Shown here piece by piece: positions 48,742 through 59,728 of a stretch of DNA of 64,000 bases. The notes below the pieces were generated by a model, which was not told the origin of the DNA, made no database searches, and was given only the letters and a program-made list of their open reading frames with translations. Made by a program: the position numbers and the translations under genes. This DNA comes from Nectonema munidae. Taxonomy: Eukaryota; Nematomorpha; Nectonematoida; Nectonematidae. The DNA is taken from NCBI GenBank assembly GCA_030549495.1, contig JAUIRK010001030.1, positions 124,001-188,000 of the forward strand, read 5' to 3'. Position 1 is the stretch's first letter. Each line of letters starts with the position of its first letter.

Positions 48742-49062
48742 TAGAGATCTATCGGATAACCGGATTATCTGCAAAATTTTTTACATCCTTTTAACATCCT
48801 CATCCGCGGATCATTTAAGTTTTAACATACGCAATTTTCAAACATTTTTATTTTTCTGTATATCACAAAGTTTTTTTCTGGATTTTTGAATTTTTACTTT
48901 ATCCAAAATTTTATGAAAAGTATTTCTTTATGATAACACATATTCATTGACATCTTCCCTCTATAAAAAGTTGCTTAGAATAGCAATTATGATATCCGCT
49001 CCGCAAAAAAAAATTAATTCTGACACCCGCATCCGCGAATACAAAAAACCGATACATATCTA
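48742..49062 (+). mobile_element. hAT-like MITE, copy 2 with target-site duplication
   Basis: Ends are tagagatctatcgg and, at the right, ccgatacatatcta, an imperfect TIR TAGAGATGTATCGG. It is flanked by gtggatac (48734-48741) and gtgcatac (49063-49070), an 8-bp duplication with one mismatch, as for hAT. The interior carries the family's cat-ccg-c(a/g) motifs (catcctcatccgcggatc, cacccgcatccgcga). Non-coding. Confidence 0.8.
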
Positions 49063-49070
49063 GTGCATAC

Positions 49071-50471
49071 TAGATAGATTTAGTTGTATATTTTACACAT
49101 CCTAAATTCCATATCCACTTTTTGTAGACAATTTGTTAAAGAGTTTCATGGTTGTGTCAGTGTAGTTATATATTGGGTCTAAGATATAATAATAGTTTTG
49201 GTCTGAAATTGTTTGATTTTCAGACATATCATGCGTGGAACAGGTTGACAAATGTTAAAAAGATAACAATTTTCGCTTCTCCGATCAGATCTGTCTGTGA
49301 ACATATTTAGTTTATAGCCTATAATAGAGATTTGCCTTAGATGGGAAAATCTGATCCATGGAGATAAGGAAATTTACTGCTATCTTTTACAAAAATGACA
49401 CAACGAAGGAATCGAAGAGCATCTACACCAGAAAAAGACTCTATCGAAATCATGACTTCGACAGTGTGATGGGAATGATGGAATAAGTAAAAAACAAGCG
49501 TGATGTGAAAGCAATCATTCATTTTTAAGAATATTCTTAAAAAATAATATCTACCAATATTTTAATTATAAGGAATCAACTGAGCCCAGACACTCAACAA
49601 GGCAGTGTTAATATCTAAGAGAGGAGGTGGCGACGTTACTATGCTATTTGACTGGGCGAACTAGAACGTTTGGCATGGGGCGCCACATAGGCATTTAGGA
49701 ACCGTGAGGATCAGTATGATCTACCAAGTTTGCTACAATACTCCTTCTTATCAAACCTCATACACCATACATTCTGCAGGTTGCAATTGTGTGCTGTTTT
49801 GCCAAATGTTTCTAAAAACAAATATCAAAATTTTTATAGAATAGAAATATTTATTCAAAAATAAAATCAATCATAATTTAGAGACAATTACATATTATGA
49901 GAAGATGCAAAAGAACAAAAACAGTTTGAGATCAAATGAATATAAAAAAGTAACTTTGAAATAAACAAAAACAGATAGGTAAACATTACGTTATTGTAGC
50001 ACGTAGAACATATCAAAAATGAATGTTTTTTGCACATAAAACATTTACAAGTTGTACACCTACGTAAGTAAGTTTTTTAGTCGAGGAATATTTATCACAT
50101 TCAGGCGAATTAACATGGATTTTTTTGGATTTTTTTTTTTGCTATAGCAGTACAATTATATTGATAAATCAGACACGAGTTGAAAGCTGCAATGTCGAAA
50201 TAATTTGCAAAAATAACTATAGTCCAGCGTCTACTCCGTTTATAACAGGTGTATATTATCGTAGCATTCGGTTAAAAGTATTAACACCACTTTCATATTT
50301 ATTGTAATCGAACAAAAGGTTTCGTTTATTCTTTGTTAGAGCTTTTTGAAACATCCCCAGTGTGCAAAACCGATTCATATACCGTTTTGAAATTCATTTC
50401 TTGCATGTTTCATTTGTGATGTAAGTGATTGATGAGATAAAATGAGGGTGATAATTGCGCATTGTATTATA
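49071..50471. other. Intergenic, no supported gene
   Basis: A slightly GC-richer patch at 49610-49720 has no coding frame. A 61-codon minus frame at 49337-49522 has near-coding composition, but I recognise no motif and no splice context, so it is not called. Confidence 0.4.
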
Positions 50472-50481
50472 CGTATTTATG

Positions 50482-50612
50482 GGTTTCTAGTCAAAATCCT
50501 CGAAAACTAAATCACCGCTACCCAAATCCCCTAAAACTAAAGTCCCTGTTATCTTAATTTTCTTGGACTTTGGTAGAGGGGATTTTTGTTTTTCGGGATT
50601 TTGACTAGATAG
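50482..50612. mobile_element. Small MITE with 9-10-bp target duplication (MULE-like)
   Basis: Inverted ends ctagtcaaaatcctcgaaaa and tttttcgggattttgactag, with further inverted matches inside (aaatccccta / agaggggattt, ctaaagtcc / ggactttgg). It is flanked by cgtatttatg at 50472-50481 and again at 50613-50622. A 9-11-bp duplication is characteristic of Mutator-like elements. At 131 bp it cannot code. Confidence 0.7.
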
Positions 50613-51294
50613 CGTATTTATGCCTGTAGAATAACACTCAATAATGGGTGACATAATAAGGCGACTTAACGAGCTAACCAAAAAAATAACTAGTTTTTTT
50701 TTCATTGTCGTGATCTAATCAAAACATGGATAAATAACTGCGATGATATAGTGTGCAAACAGAAGACGTGTTTGGTACGTCAATCATATACTCCTAAAAA
50801 TATAATTTTAAGCTTCTTAGATGGTGTTAAAATTTATTTCAAAACTTCAAAAAAAAAACTCAATTTTTCTAAAAAACTATTTCTCAAACAATTCAATGGA
50901 AGCACAGAAAAGTAATGCCTAAAATTTTTTGAGCAAATCATTAATAGGATAAAAAATTGATTTATTAATATGTACTCAGGAAAATGATGGGCTTTTTACT
51001 CCATTGGCGCATTTGTGTAACTGGTATATGCTAAAAACGAGAAAAATAATTCTAGGTGACGACTATTCAGAATTCAGATACAGCTCACAACCAATAGAAA
51101 CTCGGTTGTGATATTTAGTTCTGATTTTCTGGGTACTAGTTCCGAGAACTTAAATTTAGGATTGGCACAAGGTATAAGTCCCAAAACAAATTCATGGTAC
51201 GAACTAGGTTAGGCATAGTCGGTTATCTGGCCTCTGCAGGAGTTGCTTGTAGGACGGATTATATATTCATATTGTAAAATTATATATTCTAAGG

Positions 51295-51810
51295 CAGTGA
51301 TTCCCAACCTTTTTTTATCCCACGGACCCCTTACACCAAAATATTTATCATTCGGACCCCCTCACAATAAAGCTTACATTGTATCAAAGTTACGAAGAAA
51401 GTTACATTCATTTTTGTCAGTTAAACTTATATAGATAAAATAATGTGCAGAAAATTCAAAAATATTTGCCAAATTTTAATCTGATCAAAGCTATCTATAA
51501 TCATCAAAAAAGAGACCTCTTTCTTAATTTAGCGGATAAAGAAAAAAAGACGATTTTTAAAAATAAAGAAATTGATGCTTCTGCATATATTGATTTCAGA
51601 CTTTACTTATCAAAAAATTAATGATTAAAAGTAATAGAGAGTGTGTAATGTATTGGAAAAAAAAATTAAAACTTGAAAAATAGTTTTAATTGTCTTTTTA
51701 AATGTATGACTTCAATATTTTATAAACTATGATGGAAAATATTTTGCAGACCCCAAATAAAACTTTCACGGACCCCTAGAGGTCAGCGGATAACAGGATT
51801 GGAAACACTG
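51295..51810. mobile_element. hAT-type MITE, 516 bp, with target duplication
   Basis: The left end cagtgattcccaaccttttt and the right end ggattggaaacactg (reverse complement cagtgtttccaatcc) form the TIR. Flanks are ttctaagg (51287-51294) and ttctaggg (51811-51818), an 8-bp duplication with one mismatch. Subterminal cacggacccctt and cacggacccctagagg are direct-inverted blocks. AT-rich, non-coding centre. The well-matched duplication suggests moderate age. Confidence 0.85.
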
Positions 51811-51818
51811 TTCTAGGG

Positions 51819-52440
51819 GTAACTTATATACTCATTTCACGTATATATGAGACGTCCCAGGCGTAGTTTGTTCCTAATATAGCATGCCGTAAAATTGTCT
51901 GTATATTTAACTTCCATAACGTGTACTAAATATTTCATATCAATAGTATATAAGGTATGCATACGATCTAATTTTAAACAAGCTACATTCCGTTGTGCCG
52001 ATTTTTTATCTTGGTTTTCTTCCTCTGAAGAATTCAAAGGTTTTTACGATTAGGTCAACCCGATTGTATCCTTGTTAGTAATCAAGCTAATAATAAGATT
52101 GTTTTCTATTTTCAGACCGTTCGTGGTAGGATAGTATCGATCACTAAATCCATATATTTGTAACATATTCTTGTAAAATAATATATATCAAGGTATAGTC
52201 ATGAAGTACAAGGGCCATTCTTAGGTGTTTAGTGACTCAGTATTCCGAGCGGGACCACGATATCCTTAAGGATGGGTGCGAACGTCACAAACAATCCTCA
52301 ACGTAACCTATTGGTGTAACTACGAAGTCTTGTGGCCTACCATGGTTAAGTGAAAGAAGAAAATGGAGAGAATAAGGAAAGGAAGGTGGTAAAGCCCAAA
52401 CAAAGTTCTTACTGTGAACGAAAGTTTAGATTCTTTTGTT
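51819..52440. other. No gene seen; left flank of the hAT relic
   Basis: No supported exon. The left end of the following hAT element should be here, but I could not recognise it. Confidence 0.35.
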
Positions 52441-53720
52441 AGTTCCATAAAAAAAACTTTACGCAAAAAATAGTGACATCTTTTCTTGAAGCGAATATAC
52501 CTTTGCATAAACTAAATCACCCTAGTATAAAGTCGTTGTTTAAAAGTATGGGAAAACACTTCTGCCTGCGAGATCACTTGTGGAAAGCAATTGATGAGTT
52601 AGCATTACAAAAAATAGAAGAAATTAAAAACTTAATACAAAACAAGAAAGTTTTTCATGCTTGATGAGACTGAAATTTCTGGACAAATATTCGTTTTTAA
52701 TTGGCATGATTGATAACTCAGAAATTACCTATCTTATAAATGTTTCCAATTATGATGAACACATAAATTTAGAAAAACTTACAAGATTAATCCATGATAT
52801 AACAAAAGAGTATAAAATTGAACGAGACAAATTTTCTTTGTTGTTAACAGATGCAGCAAGATACATTATGTCCGCTATAAAAGTTTTGAAAGTTTTATTT
52901 CCAAATCTTTTTCACATTATATGTTTTTCACATCTTTTACACAATTGTACCTTGAAAATAAAAGTATTCTAGAAAAATGTTGATAATCTCATTTCCAGCA
53001 TTAAATCACTCACGATTAAAAATAGAAAAAGACGTTCTCTTTTTAAGCCTATTGGCTACCCTCCAGTTCCAATTGTAACGAGATGGACAAGTTGGTCAGA
53101 AGCAGCGATATATTATTCTGAAAATCTTCCAGCAGTAAAGAAAATAGTTCAAGAAATTAATGATGGAGGTGTAATTTTGTTGCAAAATGCTGAAGAAAGT
53201 GTCAAAAATACAAACCTGGCTCAAAACTTGCTAATAATAAAAAGAGAATATTCACAATTTATTGATTTAGTCGAAAAAAGTCAACATAGAAACTTCTCAG
53301 TCAAAGATGCTTTTACCGCTTTCAACAAAATTTCTTTTATTGAAGACGAATGTGACATAAAAAGTTATCTTGAAAATAGGTTCAAACAAAATGAAATCAA
53401 AGACTTAATGGAAATGGAAAATTCTCAAATCTCTCCCTGCACTTAACTTAAACTCCAAAATTGTCAAGTTTCAACTTCAGAAGTAGAAAGATCATTTTCT
53501 AAACTAAATAAACTGCTAGAAAAAGATCCAAATTTTAAAGCAGAAAATGTGTATATGATGTTTTATTACAACGTTACTAATTTTGTTAAATAAACTTTAA
53601 TACTTTGTATAAAATTTTTATAGCTAATTAAAGCAATAAATTTTTAAAACGTCAATAAAGTCAATTTTTTTCTCTGTAAAGTCATTTTTTTAAGTCAATT
53701 TTTCCTTGCCCTGGTCATTA
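52441..53720 (+). mobile_element. hAT transposon relic, CGGBP1-like type
   Basis: The transposase relic is 52473-53594. The right end reads agtcaatttttccttgccctg at about 53697-53717, a hAT-like CAGGGCAAGG terminus. The same kind of end (TAGGGCGATTTTTTTTGACTT) closes the MITE at 57420, which suggests that MITE is a derivative of this or a sister family. The left terminal repeat was not found. Confidence 0.65.
52473..53594 (+). pseudogene. hAT transposase relic (CGG triplet repeat-binding-like)
   Basis: Frames in order: VTSFLEANIPLHKLNHPSIK and ALQKIEEIKNLIQNKKVF. Then LLLTDAARYIMSAIKVLKVL and FHIICFSHLLHNCTLKIK, the DAAxYM...HxxCxxHLLHNC core. After a short shift come PPVPIVTRWTSWSEAAIYYS-like sequence at 53063-53120, VILLQNAEESVKNTNLAQNL, DLVEKSQHRNFSVKDAF, DIKSYLENRFKQN and ISP. 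The C-terminal dimerisation motif follows: STSEVERSFSKLNKLLEKDP, NFKAENVYMMFYYNVTN. This type is often annotated 'CGG triplet repeat-binding protein 1-like'. About three frame breaks are present (near 52665, 52970 and 53445). The catalytic DDE region is partly missing before 52660. Confidence 0.85.
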
Positions 53721-54463
53721 CTGTCTCTCACTTCTGGTCCATTTATCATATGTATCCAGAAAATATTCATGAATACGTAAAAAATAGAATATAAACAACT
53801 ATAAAATATTCATCACCTAAAATGAATTTATTAAGCTTTAGAAAAAGAAAATTTGAGCAAAAACATTGAAACATGTATGGCAAGAAATACGAAGATATAT
53901 AAGTTTATAACTTTCGTGAAAATAAACAGAAGGTAATTGCTTGTTAGAATCGATGATATCAAAAATGAGAGGGAATCATAAAATAATACAATTTATATGT
54001 GTTCTGTGTTGCATTAAAATTTCTCTTATTCTTCAAAAACGGATATTCGAATAAATATTCGTGAATAACACATTTTGAAAACGAAGACTAATTTCAATGT
54101 TTTCGACGAATATTCGCACAACCAAAAATTAATTTAGAATAACCGACCATCACTAGTAGTATATACTCAAATAAAATAGAAAATCTTATTTTAAGAAACG
54201 TTAAGTGGCTTTGAGAAGTATATTATTTGGAATCAGCAAATCATAATATGCCCTACAAAAATAATAAAATGACAATTAGAAGTATAAAAAGAGTTTGATT
54301 ATATTTCATTGTGCCATTAACAGGATAGATGACGAAAATAAATAAGAGCTTGAATTAAGTTGTATCCGCTCTTTTGGTTCATCGGCAATTGGCATGCTCG
54401 TGCAACGATCCTATATTCATGATCTCATCTCATATAATCTATTTAAGATGATTCCCCACTCAA

Positions 54464-54596
54464 ATGATTGAAGAAGATGCTTTTCGGGAAAATGTGGACT
54501 CACTTTACTCCAACTTTCGGCAGAAGAATAGCGCGGTTTCTTATTTCGCGAAAATCGTTGAAAATCATGCTAATTTGAAGGTTTTTCTATACAACG
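54464..54596 (+). CDS. Unassigned first coding exon
   Basis: ATG at 54464 opens 44 codons: MIEEDAFRENVDSLYSNFRQ, KNSAVSYFAKIVENHANLKV, FLYN. They end at a good donor, AACG|gtaaat, in phase 1. An in-frame stop lies just upstream, so this ATG is the likely start. Codon use and G+C stand above the surrounding AT-rich DNA. The product looks helical and soluble; I do not recognise the family. No following exon that starts in the needed phase was found nearby; hAT debris at 54.63-54.79 kb lies in the intron. Confidence 0.5.
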
Positions 54597-54629
54597 GTAA
54601 ATTTCCATTGTTTTACTTCAATGCTTGAG

Positions 54630-54795
54630 TCAAGTGAGGCGCCAACTTTTACGAAGGGCGTCACAAATAGCTTAACCAACATTTATATTTAAAAACTGCA
54701 CATTTTTCTTCTAAACATCCTTTTAAACGTTTAAATATATCTTCTTGTGTTGCAAATTATTTTTTGATTAACATTTTTTATTTTTATCTTTTTTC
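54630..54795 (-). repeat. Terminal fragment related to the 37.7-40.1 kb hAT
   Basis: The reverse complement of this stretch matches 39985-40130: agataaaaataaaaaat, aatttgcaacacaag, atatatttaaac, gatgtttagaagaaaaatgt and ctatttgtgac. It continues outward as gcccttcgtaaaagttggcg, giving an intact-looking element end. It is a solo end or short internally deleted copy within the intron after the exon at 54464. Confidence 0.7.
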
Positions 54796-55189
54796 CTCAT
54801 TTATATTTTGATATTCTCCCTGCTAGCTTACAAAATAAAGAATGCACACGCAATTATAATCTAATAATAACTTTTTGCATTCTAAACTTAAAATAATAAA
54901 AAGAGAAATATCAGTTTTGGTTAAAATCAGCTATAATTATTATAAAAAACGAATTATTTTTGCAAACCGAAATAATTTTAAGTTTTGAGATCAATCCTTT
55001 AATTTGCCGATGACAATCAGTCATGATGATAATCTAATTAGCAGGTAGCCATTCCTCCCTCCCCTCTTGCTTTAACTCTGGAAACTCCAATCCGCTAATG
55101 GTTAATTAGTTAGAAAGATGAATGAGTTAGTTAGCTTGCTATTTATTTCGCTAATTTCTCGAAGTAATCTATTTTATGGGTGCGATCCA

Positions 55190-55345
55190 AAAGGGGCTAA
55201 GTACAAAACAGCTAGGCCCAAAAGAGCTAGTACATTTGATAAAGTGCTACAAAATGACTAGTTCTATATGAACTAGTACCAAAATGGCTATTGTGACAAA
55301 AGAGATAGAAGTGCATTTGAGCTAGTACAAAAAGAGCTGTTAACC
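55190..55345 (+). repeat. Degenerate short tandem repeat (caaaagagctagtac-like)
   Basis: About eight loosely spaced units of the form caaaa(a/t)g(a/g)gcta(g)tac. Examples are cccaaaagagctagtac, ctacaaaatgactagttc, taccaaaatggcta and tacaaaaagagctg. It lies directly beside the MULE-like tail on its 3' side, so it may be the subterminal repeat of that element. The link is inferred from position only. Confidence 0.55.
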
Positions 55346-55544
55346 AAATTAGCTAATTTCAAACAAATGTAATGTTGCTTAAAATGTGTGAAGAATTATC
55401 AGATTCTAATCAATAATTTTATAGAACATTATTATATAGCAGTAATAGTTTTAATTAACACACTTTATTATAGAAACAGATAAAAAACAAATTGAATAGA
55501 AAAATAACTTAAAATGCGACAAATTTAATATGTTATGTTATAGC

Positions 55545-55811
55545 TCATTCCTCGTAAAAAAAATCTTTTGTAGAAATATCATTATTTATATGCTTGATAA
55601 TCAAGTTTTTGAGCCTATCGTTGATTTCCTTAGTCTTTCTTTTGTCATGTACTTGCTTTCCACTGACATACGCACTTATATTGCTTCTCTGAAGTGCTTT
55701 CTCTTTTTTATTTCCTTCAAGAAAGCGCCATATGGTTGAATGAGTAGTGTCATACATTCCCTGGATAGCTGATTGGCAAACATTTTTGAACAATTTTTCA
55801 GCTTTAACCAA
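55545..55811 (-). pseudogene. MULE (Mutator-like) transposase C-terminal remnant
   Basis: A minus open frame of 88 codons reads AEKLFKNVCQSAIQGMYDTT, HSTIWRFLEGNKKEKALQRS, KQVHDKRKTKEINDRLKNLI. The pattern HxTIWxFxxxxKKEQ...(R/K)xKYRxxxxRLxxLI is the usual C-terminal end of animal MULE transposases with FLYWCH-type N-termini, after the EAxHRxL segment. Nothing upstream (55812-56180) is clearly alignable, so most of the gene is lost. An alternative reading is chance in a Lys-rich frame, but the HSTIW...KKE order makes this less likely. Confidence 0.5.
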
Positions 55812-56815
55812 TCAAATTAGGTGAAAATCGAAACAATTATTTCTTGAATAAATTGTTTAACTGCGCAAAAATCTAAATTGCTGAAAACATTGCTAAAGAT
55901 TGGCTGAAAACATCTTACTTTTCAATAATATCTTCCGATATTTCATACTTAGAAGTTTTTCGATACTTATAGAGTTGGGGATTAGGGCGTTTTTTAGTTT
56001 TGACATACTTCTTAAACACAAGTTGTCTCAATTACCTCTTGAGTGGCATAACATTGAGAATTTGAATGTTATAGTATTTTTTCTTTATAGCGGTAAGTAT
56101 GTTGTATGTGGGAAATCTCATTTTCTGTTGTCTAATACCACTCTCCAAAAAAGTCGCACATATTTGTGTGTCTGAGGTACGTCTTACGCTATAGATTTGG
56201 GAAAAAGGACGTTGAACGAAATTTTTTATTGTCTAATATTCAATCAATTTCAACCACTCATATTAATTATTCCTAATATATGAGTTTCTGGATATAGCTA
56301 TAGTGTAACTTATTAAGTTAATTAGTATTTTATTTTTTGCCACAATATGCAAGTTACATTTCACCATTCAGCAAAAAATTTTAAAGAACATTTAAATTTA
56401 TTTATAACTTTCGAAAGCTTCTAAAAATTTGATAGTTTTGGCATTACGTTCATTTAAACCTTGGCCCTGTACCGTATTGGCACAGCCCTGTTTCACAGAG
56501 ATTAAATGAAATGTACTCTCAATCATCATATGAAACTACTTTTTAGAAAGTGTTCTTCTAGTTCTGTGCCGCATCGTCACGGAGGAATGGCAAAAAAGTG
56601 CGGACACTGCTCTCACGTGCTTATGGATATTTGAACAGTTCGCTCAATACACCTACTTTCACAAAAGGGTCATCTTTAACTTCAAAATTGACTCTTTGAC
56701 AGTTAATGTATTTTTACGTCTATTCTTACTCTCTCGCGCATTTAATCTTTTTTTCTTGGAGCTATCTATCTAGTAAACGAGCGTGTTTTACTTTTAGATG
56801 GAGATAATTGAGTTT
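55812..56815. other. No gene supported
   Basis: Possibly the decayed upstream part of the MULE on the minus strand near 55900-56050 (KRPNPQLYKYRKTSKYE-like). Otherwise unstructured AT-rich DNA. Confidence 0.35.
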
Positions 56816-56849
56816 TACAGCTCTGTTAAAAAGATGAAGAAGATGAAAC

Positions 56850-57059
56850 TTGCAACAGTTCTGCTATCGTAGGGACGTGTTTGCGTGTGTGCTAGCCATG
56901 AGGTCATGGCTTCGAGTCCCAGAGGAAGTGTGTTTGAGAGTCCATTTCACACGTTATGTTGATTTTAACGTAACAGTTGGGGAAGAGCTTGCTTTCACTT
57001 TGGCTCTCCCACCAGAGATTATCGCCCCAGCTAAGAACAGAGTTATCTCAATTTTCTAA
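56850..57059 (+). other. GC-richer open stretch, coding or SINE-like, unresolved
   Basis: A 69-codon open frame (MRSWLRVPEEVCLRVHFTRY, VDFNVTVGEELAFTLALPPE, IIAPAKN) is clearly less AT-rich than its surroundings. It also carries tRNA-like motifs: gtgtgtgctagccatgagg (A-box-like) and gcttcgagtcccag (B-box-like). It could be a decayed exon, a retrocopy, or a tRNA-derived SINE; I cannot decide. Confidence 0.3.
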
Positions 57060-57083
57060 AATAAGAGAGCATATTGAATTGAG

Positions 57084-57590
57084 TTAGCGATGTATCGGAT
57101 CATCCGCAAAAAATTTAAGTGTGAACATCCGCAATTTTCAAACATTCTTCTTTTTTCTCTATATACCGCAAATTTATTTTCCAAGTTTTTGAATTTTTAC
57201 TTTATCCAAAATTTTTACGATAATTATTTCTTTATGATAAGTTTTATAGCTAAAAAGTCAAAAAAATTAAGTTAAACCTTTAACAATAAAGTCAAATTTT
57301 GAAAAAATGAGTTTCAGAAAGGTTTTTCTCGAGAATTCGCAACTACAATATTAAAAAAATAGGTTAAGTCAAAATTTGTAGCCAAAAATGTGAAAAATAA
57401 AGTCAAAAAAAATCGCCCTAATGATAACACATGTACATTGACATCTTTCTTCTCTTTAAATTTTTAAGAAGCATAAAACTTGTGTTTGCTTAGAATAGCA
57501 AATATATGCATCCGCTTTCACTAAAAAAATTAATTCTGACATCCGTATCCGTTAAGATGTCAAATCCACGAATACGAAAAATTTCACTTG
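57084..57590 (+). mobile_element. hAT-like MITE, copy 3, interrupted by another MITE
   Basis: The left end tagcgatgtatcggatcatccgc matches the family TIR. Blocks aacatccgcaattttcaaac, gaatttttactttatccaaa and gcttagaatagca align with copies at 11.8 and 48.7 kb. The alignment is interrupted at 57242-57420 by an insertion and resumes exactly after the duplicated target. The right TIR has decayed. Confidence 0.75.
57242..57420. mobile_element. Nested hAT-type MITE with 8-bp target duplication
   Basis: This 179-bp insert is flanked by atgataag (57234-57241) and atgataac (57421-57428). The uninterrupted relative at 48.9 kb reads tatgataacacat at this point, which shows the empty site directly. 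The right end tcgccctа-type terminus (aaaaaaaatcgcccta) resembles the right end of the CGGBP1-like hAT at 53.7 kb. The left end ttttatagctaaaaagtc is a degraded inverse of it. Confidence 0.8.
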
Positions 57591-57599
57591 AAAAATGTA

Positions 57600-58285
57600 G
57601 GGCGTATTTTTAAGCAGTAGTTGAAAATATTTTTATAAGGAACTTCAATTTCAAAATTCTGACACTGCCCCGCTTAACCAACAAAACCATGAAAAAGGAC
57701 TTCTTTTCTTGCGTATTGATGGTATTTTCAGAGAATACCTTTTTACGATGACAAAAACAATAAAAACTGAAGAAAGCTTTGAACAAATGGGATTTATGGA
57801 TGAATTTTATCACGATGAAATATATTTTAAAAAAGGCTGATATTTTAAACTTTCTCAAAAATTATTAACAAGGCGTTTTGACTATGTTTGGGCGTGATAC
57901 ATATCATAAATAAATAAATACGAAAACAGTTAGATATATCATATTTTGCCTAAAAGGAGTCAAAAAAGCATTGAGAATATTTTTACGGAATTCTACATAC
58001 ATGCATGCATTAAAAATGAGTTAAAGTTTCTTTTGATTGAAACATCGCATATGGTTGAAGCGATCATCGACATAAAGCTTCCTCTTCCAAAATGCCCCTT
58101 TTTATTCGCTTAAAACTTTTTTGTTTTACTCATTCTAATAAACTTTCTAAGTAAGTAAACAAGCAACTTCATTAATTGATCAACTCTGTTAACCCTATTA
58201 GTGACGGCCTATTTACATTTCCTCAGTTTTCTTGAATGATTGCTAATTTTTACAAAATTTTCGCGTGAACCTACTAAATGATTGA
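57600..58285. other. No gene seen
   Basis: AT-rich. ttaaccctattagtgacggc at 58191 has a TTAA-CCC start like piggyBac ends, but no partner end was found. Confidence 0.35.
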
Positions 58286-58289
58286 TTGC

Positions 58290-58800
58290 GAATCTGATCG
58301 TGACATTTATTTTTTTATAAAAATCAATCAAACTTGTCTTACACATATATACCCATTTTCAAGTGTACTGAACACGATGGTCACGTTTATTTTTTTTAAA
58401 AAACAACCAAATCTGTCAAAAAATTGGTTGATATATGACAGCTCAACTGAAAAAAAGATAATTTTAGATTTAGTGCTTATACAAAGTTTTTTTACACATA
58501 TATACCCATTTTCATGTATGCTGAATACGATGGTCACGTTTATTTTTTTAAAAAATCATTCAAACCTATCAAAAAATTGATTGATATATGACAGCTCAAC
58601 TTAAAAAAGAACATTTTAGTTTGAATGGTTATACAAAGTTTTCTATTTATATACACCCATTTTCATGTAGGCTGAATACAATATCACGTTTATTTTTTTA
58701 AAAATCAATCAAACCTTGTCAAAAATTTGATTGACATATGACAACCCAACTGAAAAAATTAACTCTTTATTTAAGTACTTATAAAAAGTTTTTTTTTAAC
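58290..58800 (+). repeat. Tandem repeat, period about 153 bp, about 3.3 units
   Basis: The anchor tcacgtttatttttttaaaa occurs at 58381, 58534 and 58684 (spacing 153 and 150). Each unit also holds caatcaaac/catcaaac, gtcaaaaaattg, atatgacagctcaact, tacaaagtttt, tatayacccattttca and gctgaatac. Units differ by scattered changes and small indels. No coding frame is conserved between units. Confidence 0.85.
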
Positions 58801-59728
58801 ATTTTTGATTAATTTGTGACTTTTTTAAAATCGTGGTATGTTTGCGGTCAGATATATTGTACTGATTTTTGAACGATTTGTTATCATGCTATTCTCCAAA
58901 GACTATATTCAAATTTTTAATCATTTTACAAATGAATTTATTTCCCTTTGAAGTTTAGATTTTATTTGGAAATAAAAACAATTTTTTTCAATATCAAAAT
59001 TTCCAATGAGGCACGAATATTAATTTTGATACTCATCATTATACTATAAAATTGATTCATATATTTATGTTCAAAATTTTTTTTTCATTTTTAGACTATA
59101 GAATGAAAATTACGCTGTGAATTATATTTCAACTGGAGTTTGAATGATTACATCATGTTTTTTAAATATTATGTATAATTTTTTCGAATTTTTTCAAACT
59201 TTGAATATTCCATTTATATGTGCATAAAGAATTACAAAAATTTGGTAAGTTTCTATTTCTGAGGAATGAAGTTATAACTCAAACTTTCATACATTTGTAT
59301 ATATAAAGTAGGCTTCCTCTTCATCAGAAAATGTCATCCAAGTTTTGCCATGTTAACGATGTATATATTGAGAATAAAGTTTTTCTCTTTTTTTTTAAAC
59401 TATTTTTATTATCCTTGAAAGTTAATAAAGGAGATCATTCACTTTTTTTTAAATACTGGCAGCAATTATTAAATAAAATAGCAAATTTTATGCAGAAAAC
59501 TCATGTTGAGGTGAAAATATTTTTTATTTTAGAGAAACGATACAACAACCAAATGATTAGATATAAAATCGATCAAATTTTTATAATAAATAAATTATAT
59601 TGCAACTTTATCATCTTCGTTCATTTGTATATTGTTTGATTATACGTAAAAAACTTTCTCAAAATTATTTAAATTGACCGATTCAACTTGTTTCGGGATG
59701 TTGTTGAGTGAATGGTATAAACGACATT

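Noticed and set aside
49337-49522. 61-codon minus frame with near-coding composition
   Set aside because: No motif, no splice partner, and the plus strand is equally plausible; evidence is too thin.
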